DNA of 64,000 nt from Firm-04 sp045642925 (GTDB lineage Bacteria > Bacillota > Clostridia > Oscillospirales > Ruminococcaceae), in the NCBI GenBank assembly GCA_045642925.1, contig JAZUJW010000093.1, positions 1 through 64,000 on the forward strand, given 5' to 3'. This document shows, piece after piece, positions 41,338 through 50,372 of this stretch; position 1 is the first letter of the stretch; each line of letters begins with the position of its first letter. The notes under the pieces are model-generated. The model was not told the origin of the DNA and made no database searches. It saw only the letters and a list, made by a program, of their open reading frames with translations. The position numbers and the translations under genes are program-made.

Positions 41338-42777
41338 ATGAAATATGAAACGGTAATCGGTCTGGAAGTTCATGTGGAACTTGCCACCCAATCGAAAATT
41401 TTCTGTTCCTGCCACGCAAAATACGGTGCAGGCCCGAATGAACACGTTTGCCCTGCCTGCTGCGGTATGCCCGGTATGCTGCCTGTCGTCAACAAGCGTG
41501 TGGTCGATTTCGGTATGAAAGCAGGCATGATGCTGAACTGCCACATCAACCGCACCACCACCTTCGATAAAAAGAGCTACTACTATCCCGACCTCCCCTG
41601 TGCTTATCAGACCACACAGTGGTTTGCACCAGTCGCCGTCAACGGCAGTGTGGAGATCGAAACCTCCAAAGGCAAGAAGAATGTCAGAATCAAGCAGATT
41701 CATATGGAAGAAGATGCAGGAAAGCTGGTTCACGATATCAGCGAAACCACAACCTGTGTTGACTTCAACCGTACCAGCGTTCCTCTGATTGAAATTGTCA
41801 GCCAGCCTGACCTTTCCAGTGCTGAGGAAGTCGAAGCATATCTGGAACGTCTGAAAATGCTCCTGCGCTATGCAAAAGTTGCAGAATGTGCAATGGAGCA
41901 CGGCACGATGCGCTGCGATGTCAACTTGTCTGTTCGTCCGGAAGGCAGCGACAAGCTCGGCGTGCGTACCGAAATGAAAAACATGAATTCCATTGACGCG
42001 ATCAAGCGTGCCATCAGCTACGAAGTTGCAAGACACATTGATGCCATCGAAAACGGCACGGAAGTGCTCGTACAGGAAACCCGCCGCTGGGATGACATCA
42101 AGGGCAAGAGCTATGCGATGCGCAACAAGGAAACTGCCGGCGATTACCGCTACTTCCCTGACCCGAATGTGATGCCTGTTGTCATTGATGATGCATGGTT
42201 CGATTCCATCAAGGCTTCTCTGCCGGAATTCCCCGAAGTCAAACGCGCACGCTACACCGAAGAACTCGGTCTGAGCGACTATGATGCTGCACAGCTCACA
42301 AAGAGCATTGCAGTATGTGAATGCTTCGAAGCAGCCTATGCTGTCTGCAAGAATGCAAAGGATGCTGCAAACTGGCTCTCCTCTGAGGTCATGACCATTC
42401 TTGGTGCAAGAAAAATGACCGCAGACAGTCTGGATATCAACGGCACGGCACTCGGCGAACTGATTCAGCTTGTTTCTGATGGTAAGGTCGGTCGTGCAAA
42501 CGGCAAGAAGATTCTTGCTGCTATGTTCGATGACAAGACCATCTCCCCTGCCGCTTATGCAGAAGCAAACGGCTTCATCGTTTCAAACGATACCGGCTTG
42601 CTGGAACAGGTCATCCGTGATGTACTTGCTTCCGAAGAAAAAGCAGTTGCAGACTACAAGAGCGGCAAAGAAAAGGCTCTTGCAGCGATTTTTGGCAAGT
42701 GCATGAAGGCGCTGAAAGGCAACTGCAATCCGCAGACACTCCGTGAAATGCTGATTGACAGCATCCAGAAAATGTAA
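41338..42777 (+). CDS. gatB: Asp/Glu-tRNA amidotransferase subunit B
   Basis: A 479-residue GatB, the kinase/transamidase subunit that activates the tRNA-linked Asp or Glu. The opening YETVIGLEVHVELATQSKIFC is the family signature. The Cys pair in FCSCHAKYG and CPACCGMPG is the zinc site, and YYYPDLPCAYQ and QIHMEEDAGK are present. The helical and tail domains to residue 479 give normal length. It starts 15 bases after gatA. It ends at a good terminator. This subunit appears fully functional, in contrast to the adjacent GatA. Confidence 0.95.
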   Translation: MKYETVIGLEVHVELATQSKIFCSCHAKYGAGPNEHVCPACCGMPGMLPVVNKRVVDFGMKAGMMLNCHINRTTTFDKKSYYYPDLPCAYQTTQWFAPVAVNGSVEIETSKGKKNVRIKQIHMEEDAGKLVHDISETTTCVDFNRTSVPLIEIVSQPDLSSAEEVEAYLERLKMLLRYAKVAECAMEHGTMRCDVNLSVRPEGSDKLGVRTEMKNMNSIDAIKRAISYEVARHIDAIENGTEVLVQETRRWDDIKGKSYAMRNKETAGDYRYFPDPNVMPVVIDDAWFDSIKASLPEFPEVKRARYTEELGLSDYDAAQLTKSIAVCECFEAAYAVCKNAKDAANWLSSEVMTILGARKMTADSLDINGTALGELIQLVSDGKVGRANGKKILAAMFDDKTISPAAYAEANGFIVSNDTGLLEQVIRDVLASEEKAVADYKSGKEKALAAIFGKCMKALKGNCNPQTLREMLIDSIQKM

Positions 42778-42787
42778 TATTTCCACA

Positions 42788-42828
42788 AGCCATTCCCATG
42801 TATTCGTATATGGGGATGGCTTTTTCTT
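42788..42828 (+). terminator. Terminator of the gatCAB operon
   Basis: Stem AAGCCATTCCCAT/ATGGGGATGGCTT with one G-T pair, followed by TTTTCTT. Confidence 0.75.
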
Positions 42829-42852
42829 AAATGAATTCATTATTTATTCTAA

Positions 42853-42881
42853 TTGACATTCAGCAGAGAACGTGCTATAAT
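42853..42881 (+). promoter_or_regulatory. Promoter of the MBOAT/SGNH operon
   Basis: TTGACA at 42853-42858, 17 bp, TATAAT at 42876-42881, with TGC before the -10. Confidence 0.85.
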
Positions 42882-42917
42882 ATTATGGGTTATTAAGACA
42901 TCGAAAGGAACATGGCA

Positions 42918-44312
42918 ATGGTATTTAGCAGCCTTGAATTTCTAGCTTGTTTTCTGCCGTTTTGTCTGGCTTCCTATGCGCTTATTCCACGGAAGTACAA
43001 AAACGCAGTTCTATTGTTTTATAGTTTAGCTTTTTATTTTTATGGTGTAGCTGCTACACCTCTTTATTTTGCCCTGATTGTGATTTCTGTCCTGATCAAC
43101 TGGATGCTGGGAAATGCTATGGCGGCATGGTCACATCAGAAAAAGACATTTTTGGCGATTGGTTTGTTATGGGATTTTGGCTGTTTATTTGTTTTTAAGT
43201 ATGCCGATTTCTTTATCGGAAATATCAACCGCTTTGCCGGAACATCGGTGCCGTTCACAAATCTTGTGCTGCCGCTGGGAATCAGCTTTTTTACTTTTCA
43301 GATCGCTTCCTATCTGATTGACGTTTACCGCGGCACTGTTCAGCCCGAACAAAACCCGATCGACCTCGCAACATACATTCTTTGCTTCCCGCAGCTGATC
43401 GCAGGCCCGATTGTTCGCTTTTCGGATGTGCAGAAAGAAATTCATGAACGCACGACAACCTCAAAAGACATTGTGAATGGCGCGTGTATTTTCATCATTG
43501 GACTTGGCAAAAAGGTATTGCTGGCAAATCAGCTTGGCGGACTATGGAGCGAATTGGGCGGCATCGGTTATGAATCCGTTTCTACGTCTGCCGCATGGCT
43601 CGGCATTCTTGCCTACAGCTTACAGTTATATTTTGATTTTTCAGGCTATTCGCAAATGGCAATCGGACTAGGCAAGATTCTGGGATTCCATTTCCCTGAA
43701 AATTTCAATTTTCCGTATATTTCCCGTTCCATGACGGAATTCTGGCGGCGGTGGCATATCACACTTGGCGCATGGTTTCGGGAATATGTTTACATTCCCC
43801 TTGGTGGAAACCGCAAAGGAACACTGCGAACCTTCTTCAATCTGTTTGTCGTCTGGACGCTGACCGGCTTCTGGCATGGGGCAGACTGGAATTTTCTCCT
43901 CTGGGGATTCCTGCTGTTTGTGCTGATTATGATTGAAAAAGCTGGATTTGGCGCATTTCTGGACAAGCACCGCATCTTCTCCCATGTCTACATGACACTG
44001 CTGATTCCGCTGTCATGGCTGGTGTTTGCTGTCAGTGATTTGCAGCAGCTCGGCATCTATTTTGCCAAACTGTTCGGCGGCGGCGGAGAAACGCTGTTCC
44101 ATGAAGATTACCTTCGCTACCTGCATAGCTACGGACGTTCGCTCCTGCTGGGTATCCTTTTTGCAACACCGCTTCCCAAATATTTACTCCTGAAACTGCA
44201 AAAAAGTGCTTTTGCGATCTTACAGTATCTTTTACTGCTGGCTGTGCTTGGACTTTCATGTTACTGCATCTACCGCGGCATGAATGATCCGTTCCTGTAT
44301 TTTCGTTTCTGA
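42918..44312 (+). CDS. MBOAT-family membrane O-acyltransferase (AlgI/PatA-like)
   Basis: A 464-residue, about 11-TM acyltransferase that moves acetyl groups across the membrane for O-acetylation of extracellular polysaccharide or peptidoglycan. Motifs are FPQLIAGPIVRFSDV (about 155), FDFSGYSQMAIG (about 237), RSMTEFWRRWH (about 272) and the active His in TGFWHGADWN (about 319). The start at 42918 (MVFSSLEFL) matches the usual family opening and has AAAGG 9 bases upstream. The next gene encodes the expected extracytoplasmic SGNH partner. Confidence 0.92.
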   Translation: MVFSSLEFLACFLPFCLASYALIPRKYKNAVLLFYSLAFYFYGVAATPLYFALIVISVLINWMLGNAMAAWSHQKKTFLAIGLLWDFGCLFVFKYADFFIGNINRFAGTSVPFTNLVLPLGISFFTFQIASYLIDVYRGTVQPEQNPIDLATYILCFPQLIAGPIVRFSDVQKEIHERTTTSKDIVNGACIFIIGLGKKVLLANQLGGLWSELGGIGYESVSTSAAWLGILAYSLQLYFDFSGYSQMAIGLGKILGFHFPENFNFPYISRSMTEFWRRWHITLGAWFREYVYIPLGGNRKGTLRTFFNLFVVWTLTGFWHGADWNFLLWGFLLFVLIMIEKAGFGAFLDKHRIFSHVYMTLLIPLSWLVFAVSDLQQLGIYFAKLFGGGGETLFHEDYLRYLHSYGRSLLLGILFATPLPKYLLLKLQKSAFAILQYLLLLAVLGLSCYCIYRGMNDPFLYFRF

Positions 44313-44326
44313 AAGAGAGTGCTGCT

Positions 44327-45301
44327 ATGAAATCGACTGTATCCACGATTCTTTCCATTAGTCTGATGGTCATTTTTCTTTTGCTTGGTGCTGTTTCGCT
44401 TTCTAAGAAAAATGCACCTGCGGATTCTTCTGAAATTCCTGTCATGGAAGTACAGGAAGCATTCTTCACGCCGATCTCTGCGGATGTCAGCACTCTTGCT
44501 GTTTCCCAGACAACCACAGTGTCGGTCACTACCACGACCTTTACAACAACGGTTGCCACAACCACGTCAGTAACCGATACAACAACAGCGTCAACGACTG
44601 CTGCGACGACAACGACATCGACCACGGTCACAACAAGTACCACGGAAACACAAACCACAACGGCTGTGACAGAAACAACGATTGTGACAACGACTACTAC
44701 ACAGATTCCGTCATATTTTTGTCAAGCGCCGGATGGCTATTTTCATGATGCACTGTTCATCGGCGACTCGCGTACGGTCGGAATGCGCGATTATATGCCT
44801 TTGGAAGGTGCAGATTACTTTGCATCGGTCGGCATGAGTGTGTACAATGCGCAGTCACAATCGAATCCGGTCAACGGCAGAGGGACAATTGACCTATCTG
44901 CCACGCTGCAAGGAAAGCGTTACGGCAAAGTGTACATTATGCTCGGCATCAATGAAATCGGCTGCGACCTGAACGAGAATTTGCGCAGATACAATAATAT
45001 ACTGGAAGAAATCCGTAAATGGCAGCCAAATGCAATCATTTTCATTGAAGCCAATCTGCACGTCGCTGCCGCCCGTTCGTTATATGATAATTGCTACAAC
45101 AATGCCAATATCAATCATTATAATCAAATGCTTGCCGCCTTTGCCGACAACAAAACCTGCTTTTATCTGGATGTGAACCCGATTTTTGATGATGAATCGG
45201 GCTGTCTGGGTGCAGAATATACCGGCGATAATACACACGTCTATGCAAAATACTATGCACAGTGGAATGATTTTCTTTCTGCCCATGCTGTTGTACAATA
45301 A
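44327..45301 (+). CDS. Secreted SGNH-hydrolase-like esterase/O-acetyltransferase with Thr-rich linker
   Basis: A 324-residue protein: N-terminal TM or signal anchor (about 7-25), a Thr-rich linker (about 60-125) and a C-terminal SGNH domain. The catalytic Ser is in FIGDSRTVG (about 147). VMLGINEIG-like YIMLGINEIG supplies block III Asn. The Asp/His pair is in DNTHVY (about 302-305). Partnered with the MBOAT 14 bases upstream, it should complete transfer of acyl groups to an envelope polymer (by analogy with PatA/PatB and AlgI/AlgJ). It carries one of the longest Thr runs in the window. Confidence 0.87.
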   Translation: MKSTVSTILSISLMVIFLLLGAVSLSKKNAPADSSEIPVMEVQEAFFTPISADVSTLAVSQTTTVSVTTTTFTTTVATTTSVTDTTTASTTAATTTTSTTVTTSTTETQTTTAVTETTIVTTTTTQIPSYFCQAPDGYFHDALFIGDSRTVGMRDYMPLEGADYFASVGMSVYNAQSQSNPVNGRGTIDLSATLQGKRYGKVYIMLGINEIGCDLNENLRRYNNILEEIRKWQPNAIIFIEANLHVAAARSLYDNCYNNANINHYNQMLAAFADNKTCFYLDVNPIFDDESGCLGAEYTGDNTHVYAKYYAQWNDFLSAHAVVQ

Positions 45302-45307
45302 TTCCGG

Positions 45308-45340
45308 AAGCTGTTCTCTTTGGCATGAGAACAGCTTTCT
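45308..45340 (+). terminator. Rho-independent terminator
   Basis: Stem AAGCTGTTCTC/GAGAACAGCTT with an 8-base loop, then TCTCT. Confidence 0.6.
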
Positions 45341-45364
45341 CTGTCAGAGGAAAGGAGAAAAGAA

Positions 45365-46165
45365 ATGATTATTCATAATGTTGGCTACAACCACTGTCAT
45401 GATGTGGATTTTCTGATTGAACGGCCGCAGGGAAGCGGCGATTACCTCTTGCTTCTGCTGAAAACGGATTCCATTTTTACGATAGACGGAATCGAAACGC
45501 TGGTGCCGAAAAATACATTTTTTCTCTATCCCAAAGGTGTACCACAGTATTATCGCTGTGTGCCGAAATGTACATTTTCGAATGACTGGATCCACTTTGA
45601 TTTTGAAGGCGATGAAGAACAGCATTTTTCAGAATACCATGTACCATATCTGACACCGATTACCATGCAGGATCTCTTTTTCCTGAGCTACTGCGTGAAA
45701 TCCATTGCCAATGAGAATTATTCAGACCACAAAAACAAGAAAGCCAATATATTCTGCTTCATGTCATTGATTTTCTCGAAAGTGGATGAACAGCTTTCCC
45801 AGCCAAATCAAGTCGTTCGAAATGCAAGTTTTGAGATGCTTTCTACGATTCGAAACAAGATTTACAGCAAACCGTATGAACAGCGCACGATTCCTGTTGC
45901 GGCACATGAAGTCCGCATGAGCGAATCTGCGTTTCAGCACTTATACAAAAAGCAGTTTGGCATTTCGTTCATGCAGGATTTGATAAAGGCGAGAATAGAA
46001 TATGCAGAATTACTTTTAACATCAACAGATATGACAGTTGCAGAAGTATCAAAACAATGCGGATACAGCAGTTATGCACACTTTATCCGTCAGTTCAAAA
46101 ATCGTACTTTTCTCTCCCCTACCGAATATAGATTGCAGAAAAGGCAACAAATCTTGCAGGAATGA
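45365..46165 (+). CDS. AraC-family transcriptional regulator (upstream of cellulase)
   Basis: A 266-residue regulator with a cupin-like N-terminal sensing domain (about 1-130) and two C-terminal HTH motifs (about 165-262). The second motif MTVAEVSKQCGYSSYAHFIRQFKNRTFLSPTEYR is typical. AAAGGAG precedes the ATG. It lies directly upstream of the GH9 gene in the same direction and is a plausible regulator of it, responding to a plant sugar (inference from position only). Confidence 0.9.
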   Translation: MIIHNVGYNHCHDVDFLIERPQGSGDYLLLLLKTDSIFTIDGIETLVPKNTFFLYPKGVPQYYRCVPKCTFSNDWIHFDFEGDEEQHFSEYHVPYLTPITMQDLFFLSYCVKSIANENYSDHKNKKANIFCFMSLIFSKVDEQLSQPNQVVRNASFEMLSTIRNKIYSKPYEQRTIPVAAHEVRMSESAFQHLYKKQFGISFMQDLIKARIEYAELLLTSTDMTVAEVSKQCGYSSYAHFIRQFKNRTFLSPTEYRLQKRQQILQE

Positions 46166-46168
46166 ATA

Positions 46169-46197
46169 TTGAATTTTCTCTCTGAAGTGTTTATAAT
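46169..46197 (+). promoter_or_regulatory. Promoter of the GH9 cellulase gene
   Basis: TTGAAT at 46169-46174, 17 bp, TATAAT at 46192-46197. Confidence 0.7.
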
Positions 46198-46269
46198 GAT
46201 ATGTGGGTGTATTTTTTTTATGCACTTCAAAGTAAATTTCATGTACCATTATAAAAGAGAGGGAAAAAT

Positions 46270-48630
46270 ATGAAAACGATGAACCTCAAACGGCGTGCAG
46301 CAGCATTTGTTGCTGCAGTATTGCTGGCTGCTTCCATGCAGGCAGTACCTTTTTCCGCTAGTGCTGCGGGCAACCTGATTAAAAACTCTACGTTTGAAAC
46401 AGGTACCAGTGACTGGGGCACTTACAAAGAAAGCGGCGGTAAATGTTCTCTGACCACCGAGGATGGACGGCTTGCGCTCAAAATCAGCGATGTCGGTCAA
46501 CTGAATTACGCAGTACAGATGTTCTATGACATCATTCCTTTGTACCAGAATGGTGTTTATCGTCTGAAATATGATATTTCCTGCACGGTTGACCGTTATG
46601 TTGAAGGCATGATCCAACAGAACGGCGGCGATTATCAGGCATACACCTGGAAGGGACTGAATATCACATCTACCCCGCAGAGTGTAGACTATGAATTCAC
46701 CATGAAACAGGAAACTGACATCATGGCAAAGCTGGTCTTTAACTGCGGTTTGCAGAAAGAAGATCCCGCGCTGCCTGAACATACCATCTACCTTGACAAT
46801 GTATCTTTGGAACTCGTGGACGACAGCAATGTCAATTATGAGGCAAACAAGGCATACGAAGCGCCGATTCTGACCAATCAGGTCGGTTATCTGCCTTCCA
46901 GCCAGAAGGTCGCTGTCTTTAGAGGAATTACCAGCGAAAAGGAATTTCAGGTTGTCAATGCTGATACCAAGAAGACAGTTTACACTGGTAAATTGACAGG
47001 CGGCACGCAGAATAAATCTGCAAACGAAACCGACTGGCTCGGTGATTTCTCTGCTGTGAAAGAGGAAGGCAATTACTACATCACCTGCGGCAACCTTGAC
47101 CAATCCTATACATTCACCATTGGCGAGAATGCATATGGCAGTCTGTTGGATGATTCTGTAAAAATGCTGTATCTCCAGCGCTGCGGCACAGAAGTCAAAG
47201 ACGATAAATTCGGTCATGCATCCTGCCATAGTTCTATGGCAACGATTTATGGCACCAGCGAAAAGATTGATGTCAACGGTGGCTGGCATGACGCCGGCGA
47301 CTACGGCAGATACGTTGTTCCGGGTGCCAAGGCAGTTGCAGATTTGCTCTATGCATATCAGGCAAATCCTAATCTTTATAGCGACAGCATCGGTATTCCT
47401 GAAAGCGGAAACAAGATTCCGGATATTCTGGATGAAGCACGCTTTGAACTGGAATGGATGCTGAAAATGCAGGCTTCTTCCGGCGGTGTGTACCATAAGG
47501 TTTCTTGTGCAACATTCCCCGGCTATGTTGCACCAACAGAAGAAAAAGGCGAACTGAACGTTACACCGATTTCAACGACTGCAACAGCAGATTTCTGTGC
47601 ATCCATGGCGCTTGCTTATGAATTCTATCAGCAGTATGATAAAACCTTTGCCGATAAGTGTCTGAAAGCTGCTGAAAATGCATGGGCATTCCTTGAGAAC
47701 AACCCCAATATGATCTTCAAGAATCCAACGGATATTGTGACCGGTGATTACGGCGATACCAGTGATAAAGATGAGCGTTACTGGGCCGCTGCACAAATGT
47801 ATCGTGCAACCAAGGATTCCAAATACCTGACGGCATTGGAAGGCATGGCTGTCAAAGCTGGTCTGGACTGGACAACGGTCGGCGATTACGGCAATATCGC
47901 AATCCTGACTATGGAAAATGCAGATCCTTCTTCCAAAGCTTACCAGAATGCAAAAGCAAAGGTACTGTCTGAGGCTGAATCCTACAAGGGCTTCAGCAGC
48001 AGTTCTCCGTATGCAGTCGCATTGGAAGGCTACTATTGGGGCAGTAACATGGGCGTTGCAAATGCAGGTATTGTGCTTAGCATGGCATATCAGTTGACCA
48101 ATGATGCAAGCTACCTTGACGCTGCATCGGAACAGCTCAACTACCTCCTCGGCAAAAACCCGCTTGGTACCAGTTTTGTCACAGGATATGGTACGGTTTC
48201 TCCAAAGAATCCGCATCACCGTCCTTCTATGGCAGCAGGCACTGCAATGAAGGGTATGCTGGTTGGCGGTGTCAACCCGAACCTCGAAGACAGTGCAGCA
48301 AAAGCTTACTGTGCAGATGCGCCTGCAGCAAAATGCTATGTCGATAACTCGGAGAGCTACTCTACCAATGAAATTACCATTTACTGGAACTCTCCGCTGA
48401 CCTATCTGCTTTCTATGACGAGTGGCGCTAGCAATTTCTCTGTGGACACTGTTGCTGGCGATGTCAATGGCGACAGCACATTCAATGTTGCTGATATCAT
48501 TGCTTTGCAGAAATATTTGCTTGGCAGCGAAACAAAACTTGCAAATCCGTCGGCTGCTGACTGCAATGCAGACGGCAAGCTGAATGCAGCTGATTTGTCG
48601 CTCCTGAAAAAGAAATTCCTGAATAAATAA
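46270..48630 (+). CDS. Cellulosomal GH9 endoglucanase with CBM4/9-like module and dockerin
   Basis: A 786-residue secreted enzyme. A signal peptide (1 to about 33, ending SASAAG) is followed by a CBM4/9-like module (about 35-185, NLIKNSTFETGTSDW and YLDNVSLEL), an Ig-like CelD_N domain (about 200-285) and a GH9 domain (about 290-715). The catalytic Asp lies in GWHDAGDYGRY (about 337-347) and the Glu in YSTNEITIYW (about 700). NPHHRPS is present. The C-terminal dockerin (about 729-786) has two calcium repeats: GDVNGDSTFNVADIIALQKY and DCNADGKLNAADLSLLKKK. It therefore should attach to a scaffoldin on the cell surface and cut cellulose. This is the best ecological marker in the window. Confidence 0.95.
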   Translation: MKTMNLKRRAAAFVAAVLLAASMQAVPFSASAAGNLIKNSTFETGTSDWGTYKESGGKCSLTTEDGRLALKISDVGQLNYAVQMFYDIIPLYQNGVYRLKYDISCTVDRYVEGMIQQNGGDYQAYTWKGLNITSTPQSVDYEFTMKQETDIMAKLVFNCGLQKEDPALPEHTIYLDNVSLELVDDSNVNYEANKAYEAPILTNQVGYLPSSQKVAVFRGITSEKEFQVVNADTKKTVYTGKLTGGTQNKSANETDWLGDFSAVKEEGNYYITCGNLDQSYTFTIGENAYGSLLDDSVKMLYLQRCGTEVKDDKFGHASCHSSMATIYGTSEKIDVNGGWHDAGDYGRYVVPGAKAVADLLYAYQANPNLYSDSIGIPESGNKIPDILDEARFELEWMLKMQASSGGVYHKVSCATFPGYVAPTEEKGELNVTPISTTATADFCASMALAYEFYQQYDKTFADKCLKAAENAWAFLENNPNMIFKNPTDIVTGDYGDTSDKDERYWAAAQMYRATKDSKYLTALEGMAVKAGLDWTTVGDYGNIAILTMENADPSSKAYQNAKAKVLSEAESYKGFSSSSPYAVALEGYYWGSNMGVANAGIVLSMAYQLTNDASYLDAASEQLNYLLGKNPLGTSFVTGYGTVSPKNPHHRPSMAAGTAMKGMLVGGVNPNLEDSAAKAYCADAPAAKCYVDNSESYSTNEITIYWNSPLTYLLSMTSGASNFSVDTVAGDVNGDSTFNVADIIALQKYLLGSETKLANPSAADCNADGKLNAADLSLLKKKFLNK

Positions 48631-48637
48631 TATTCAA

Positions 48638-48670
48638 AATCCTCCCGATCCATTTCGGGAGGATTTTTTC
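48638..48670 (+). terminator. Terminator of the GH9 gene
   Basis: Stem AATCCTCCCGA/TCGGGAGGATT with a 6-base loop, then TTTTTC. Confidence 0.8.
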
Positions 48671-48742
48671 ATAAAAAAACTATGTGAATTCTGTCATATC
48701 TTACGATTATTTTGAAAAAAGAATCTTTTTCTAAGGAAAGAC

Positions 48743-48771
48743 TTGAAAAGTGCCACAATATATGCTATAAT
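48743..48771 (+). promoter_or_regulatory. Promoter of the zinc-ribbon membrane protein gene
   Basis: TTGAAA at 48743-48748, 17 bp, TATAAT at 48766-48771, with TGC before the -10. The leader is about 125 bases without a recognised motif. Confidence 0.75.
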
Positions 48772-48901
48772 AGAAAAAGTTTGGATTTCGTATGTGTATT
48801 CTGCAGGCTTATTATGTTATTGATTTAAATAAACTTGTGCTATGCTTGATTTCCGAACAAATTTGTGAAACCGAATGCTTATAGTAAGAGAGGAACTGAA
48901 A

Positions 48902-49435
48902 ATGATTTATTGCAAAAATTGCGGCACCGCCATTCCCGACGGTCAGACTCAATGCCCGAATTGCAGCACTGCTGCGGAGGCACCTAAAACGAACACTACT
49001 CAGCCTGACGTTTCTCAGGCAATCAACAATGTGAGTAAAGACATACAGAACACAGCCAAGAACATCATGGCAACTTGTTCAGACCATACTGCCGAATATG
49101 AACCCATCGAAATTGAAACGGGTCGTGGTATGTCCATTCTGTCTTATTTCGGACCTTTGTGTTTTGTTCCGATTTTCAAAGGCATGACACCGTATACCAA
49201 ATTCCATGCGAACCAGGGTCTTCTTGTATTTATTACCTACGTTGTCGGTTTGATTATCGGAACAGTGCTTTACAAATTGACTTATCGAATCGTAATCATC
49301 AGAACCATCGCAAGCATTATCAAATGGCTTTTGCAGGCACTTCCTGTTATTCTGGAGATTATGGGTATTGTCAATGCTGCAAACAATCAAGCAAAGGAAC
49401 TTCCGATCATTGGCAAGATCAGATTGCTGAAATAA
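48902..49435 (+). CDS. Zinc-ribbon plus DUF4870-like membrane protein
   Basis: A 177-residue protein. A zinc ribbon at the N-terminus (CKNCGTAIPDGQTQCPNC) is followed by a Thr/Asn-rich linker (about 25-70) and a three-TM region of DUF4870/Tic20 type (about 85-165, SYFGPLCFVPIFKG, FHANQGLLVFITYVVGLIIG). AGAGGAAC precedes the ATG at 48902. Function is unknown. It lies just upstream of the sugar nucleotidyltransferase and probably shares a transcript. Confidence 0.8.
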   Translation: MIYCKNCGTAIPDGQTQCPNCSTAAEAPKTNTTQPDVSQAINNVSKDIQNTAKNIMATCSDHTAEYEPIEIETGRGMSILSYFGPLCFVPIFKGMTPYTKFHANQGLLVFITYVVGLIIGTVLYKLTYRIVIIRTIASIIKWLLQALPVILEIMGIVNAANNQAKELPIIGKIRLLK

Positions 49436-49456
49436 TCGTATCATAAGGTTGCATTG

Positions 49457-50353
49457 ATGAATACAGCACTCATTGTCATGGCTGCCGGTATCGGTTCCCG
49501 ATTCGGCGGTATCAAACAACTGAAACCAATTGATGAGAAACAGCATCTCATTATTGATTATTCTATTCATGATGCCATTGCGGCAGGATACAATAAGATT
49601 ATCATTGTATTACGCAAGGCAATTGAAGCGGAGTTTCAAGAAGTCATAGGCACACGCATTGAACCGATTTGCAAGCGAAACCATGTCGCCCTTCATTACG
49701 TATTTCAAGAACTGAATGATATTCCGATTCCCCTGCCGCCTGAACGTGTCAAGCCATGGGGAACGGGTCACGCTGTTCTGGCTGCAAAAGAATTGATCCA
49801 TGAACCCTTTGCGGTCATTAATGCGGACGATTACTATGGAAAATCCTCCCTGAAAGTAATGCATGACCAGTTGCTTGCAGAACCTGATGCATTCAGTATG
49901 GTCGGATTCATACTAAAAAACACCCTCTCAGCGTTTGGCGGCGTCACCCGCGGCATTTGCAAAGTGGATGATACCTCTATGCTGACAGCCATTTGTGAAA
50001 CCAAAAACATCGTGAAAACGGCTGAAGGTGCAGAAGCAAATGGTGTACAACTGGATGTGGATTCATGCGTATCAATGAATCTCTGGGGTTTTTCTCCAGC
50101 GTTTGTATCCATGCTGGAAGAAGGATTCAAGGAGTTCCTGACATCTGCCAATGATATTCTGAAAGATGAATTTCTCATTCCGATTTTTGTTGGGAAACGA
50201 TTGGCTGAACACAAAATTTCAGTTCGAGTGATACCGACACATGATAATTGGTTTGGCATTACGTATCAGAATGACATTCCATATGTTCAGGAGAATTTCC
50301 GTAAGCTGATTGCATCCAATGTGTATGCATCAGACTTATATTCAGATATGTAA
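49457..50353 (+). CDS. Sugar-phosphate nucleotidyltransferase
   Basis: A 298-residue NTP-transferase fold enzyme. The N-terminal VMAAGIGSRFGGIKQLKPI is the nucleotide-binding loop of the GT-A-like nucleotidyltransferases. VINADDYYGKSSLK holds the metal Asp. It is close to UDP-sugar pyrophosphorylase-like proteins of Firmicutes. It is paired with an NahK-like kinase 19 bases downstream, which suggests a two-step path: free sugar to sugar-1-phosphate to nucleotide sugar. The start is ATG at 49457, 8 bases after AAGG. Confidence 0.85.
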   Translation: MNTALIVMAAGIGSRFGGIKQLKPIDEKQHLIIDYSIHDAIAAGYNKIIIVLRKAIEAEFQEVIGTRIEPICKRNHVALHYVFQELNDIPIPLPPERVKPWGTGHAVLAAKELIHEPFAVINADDYYGKSSLKVMHDQLLAEPDAFSMVGFILKNTLSAFGGVTRGICKVDDTSMLTAICETKNIVKTAEGAEANGVQLDVDSCVSMNLWGFSPAFVSMLEEGFKEFLTSANDILKDEFLIPIFVGKRLAEHKISVRVIPTHDNWFGITYQNDIPYVQENFRKLIASNVYASDLYSDM

Positions 50354-50372
50354 AAGGGTTTTGGAGGACATC

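Noticed and set aside
40462..42036. A 524-codon open frame on the minus strand across gatA and gatB
   Set aside because: It is antisense to two clearly homologous genes and has no ribosome site or recognisable motif. The long frame arises from the codon bias of gatA/gatB.
44490..44705. Possible tandem DNA repeat of ACA/ACG triplets
   Set aside because: Explained by the Thr-rich linker of the SGNH protein; the codons vary and no fixed repeat unit is seen.
46249..47496. A 415-codon minus-strand frame opposite the GH9 gene
   Set aside because: Antisense to catalytic-domain sequence, with no motif or start signal.
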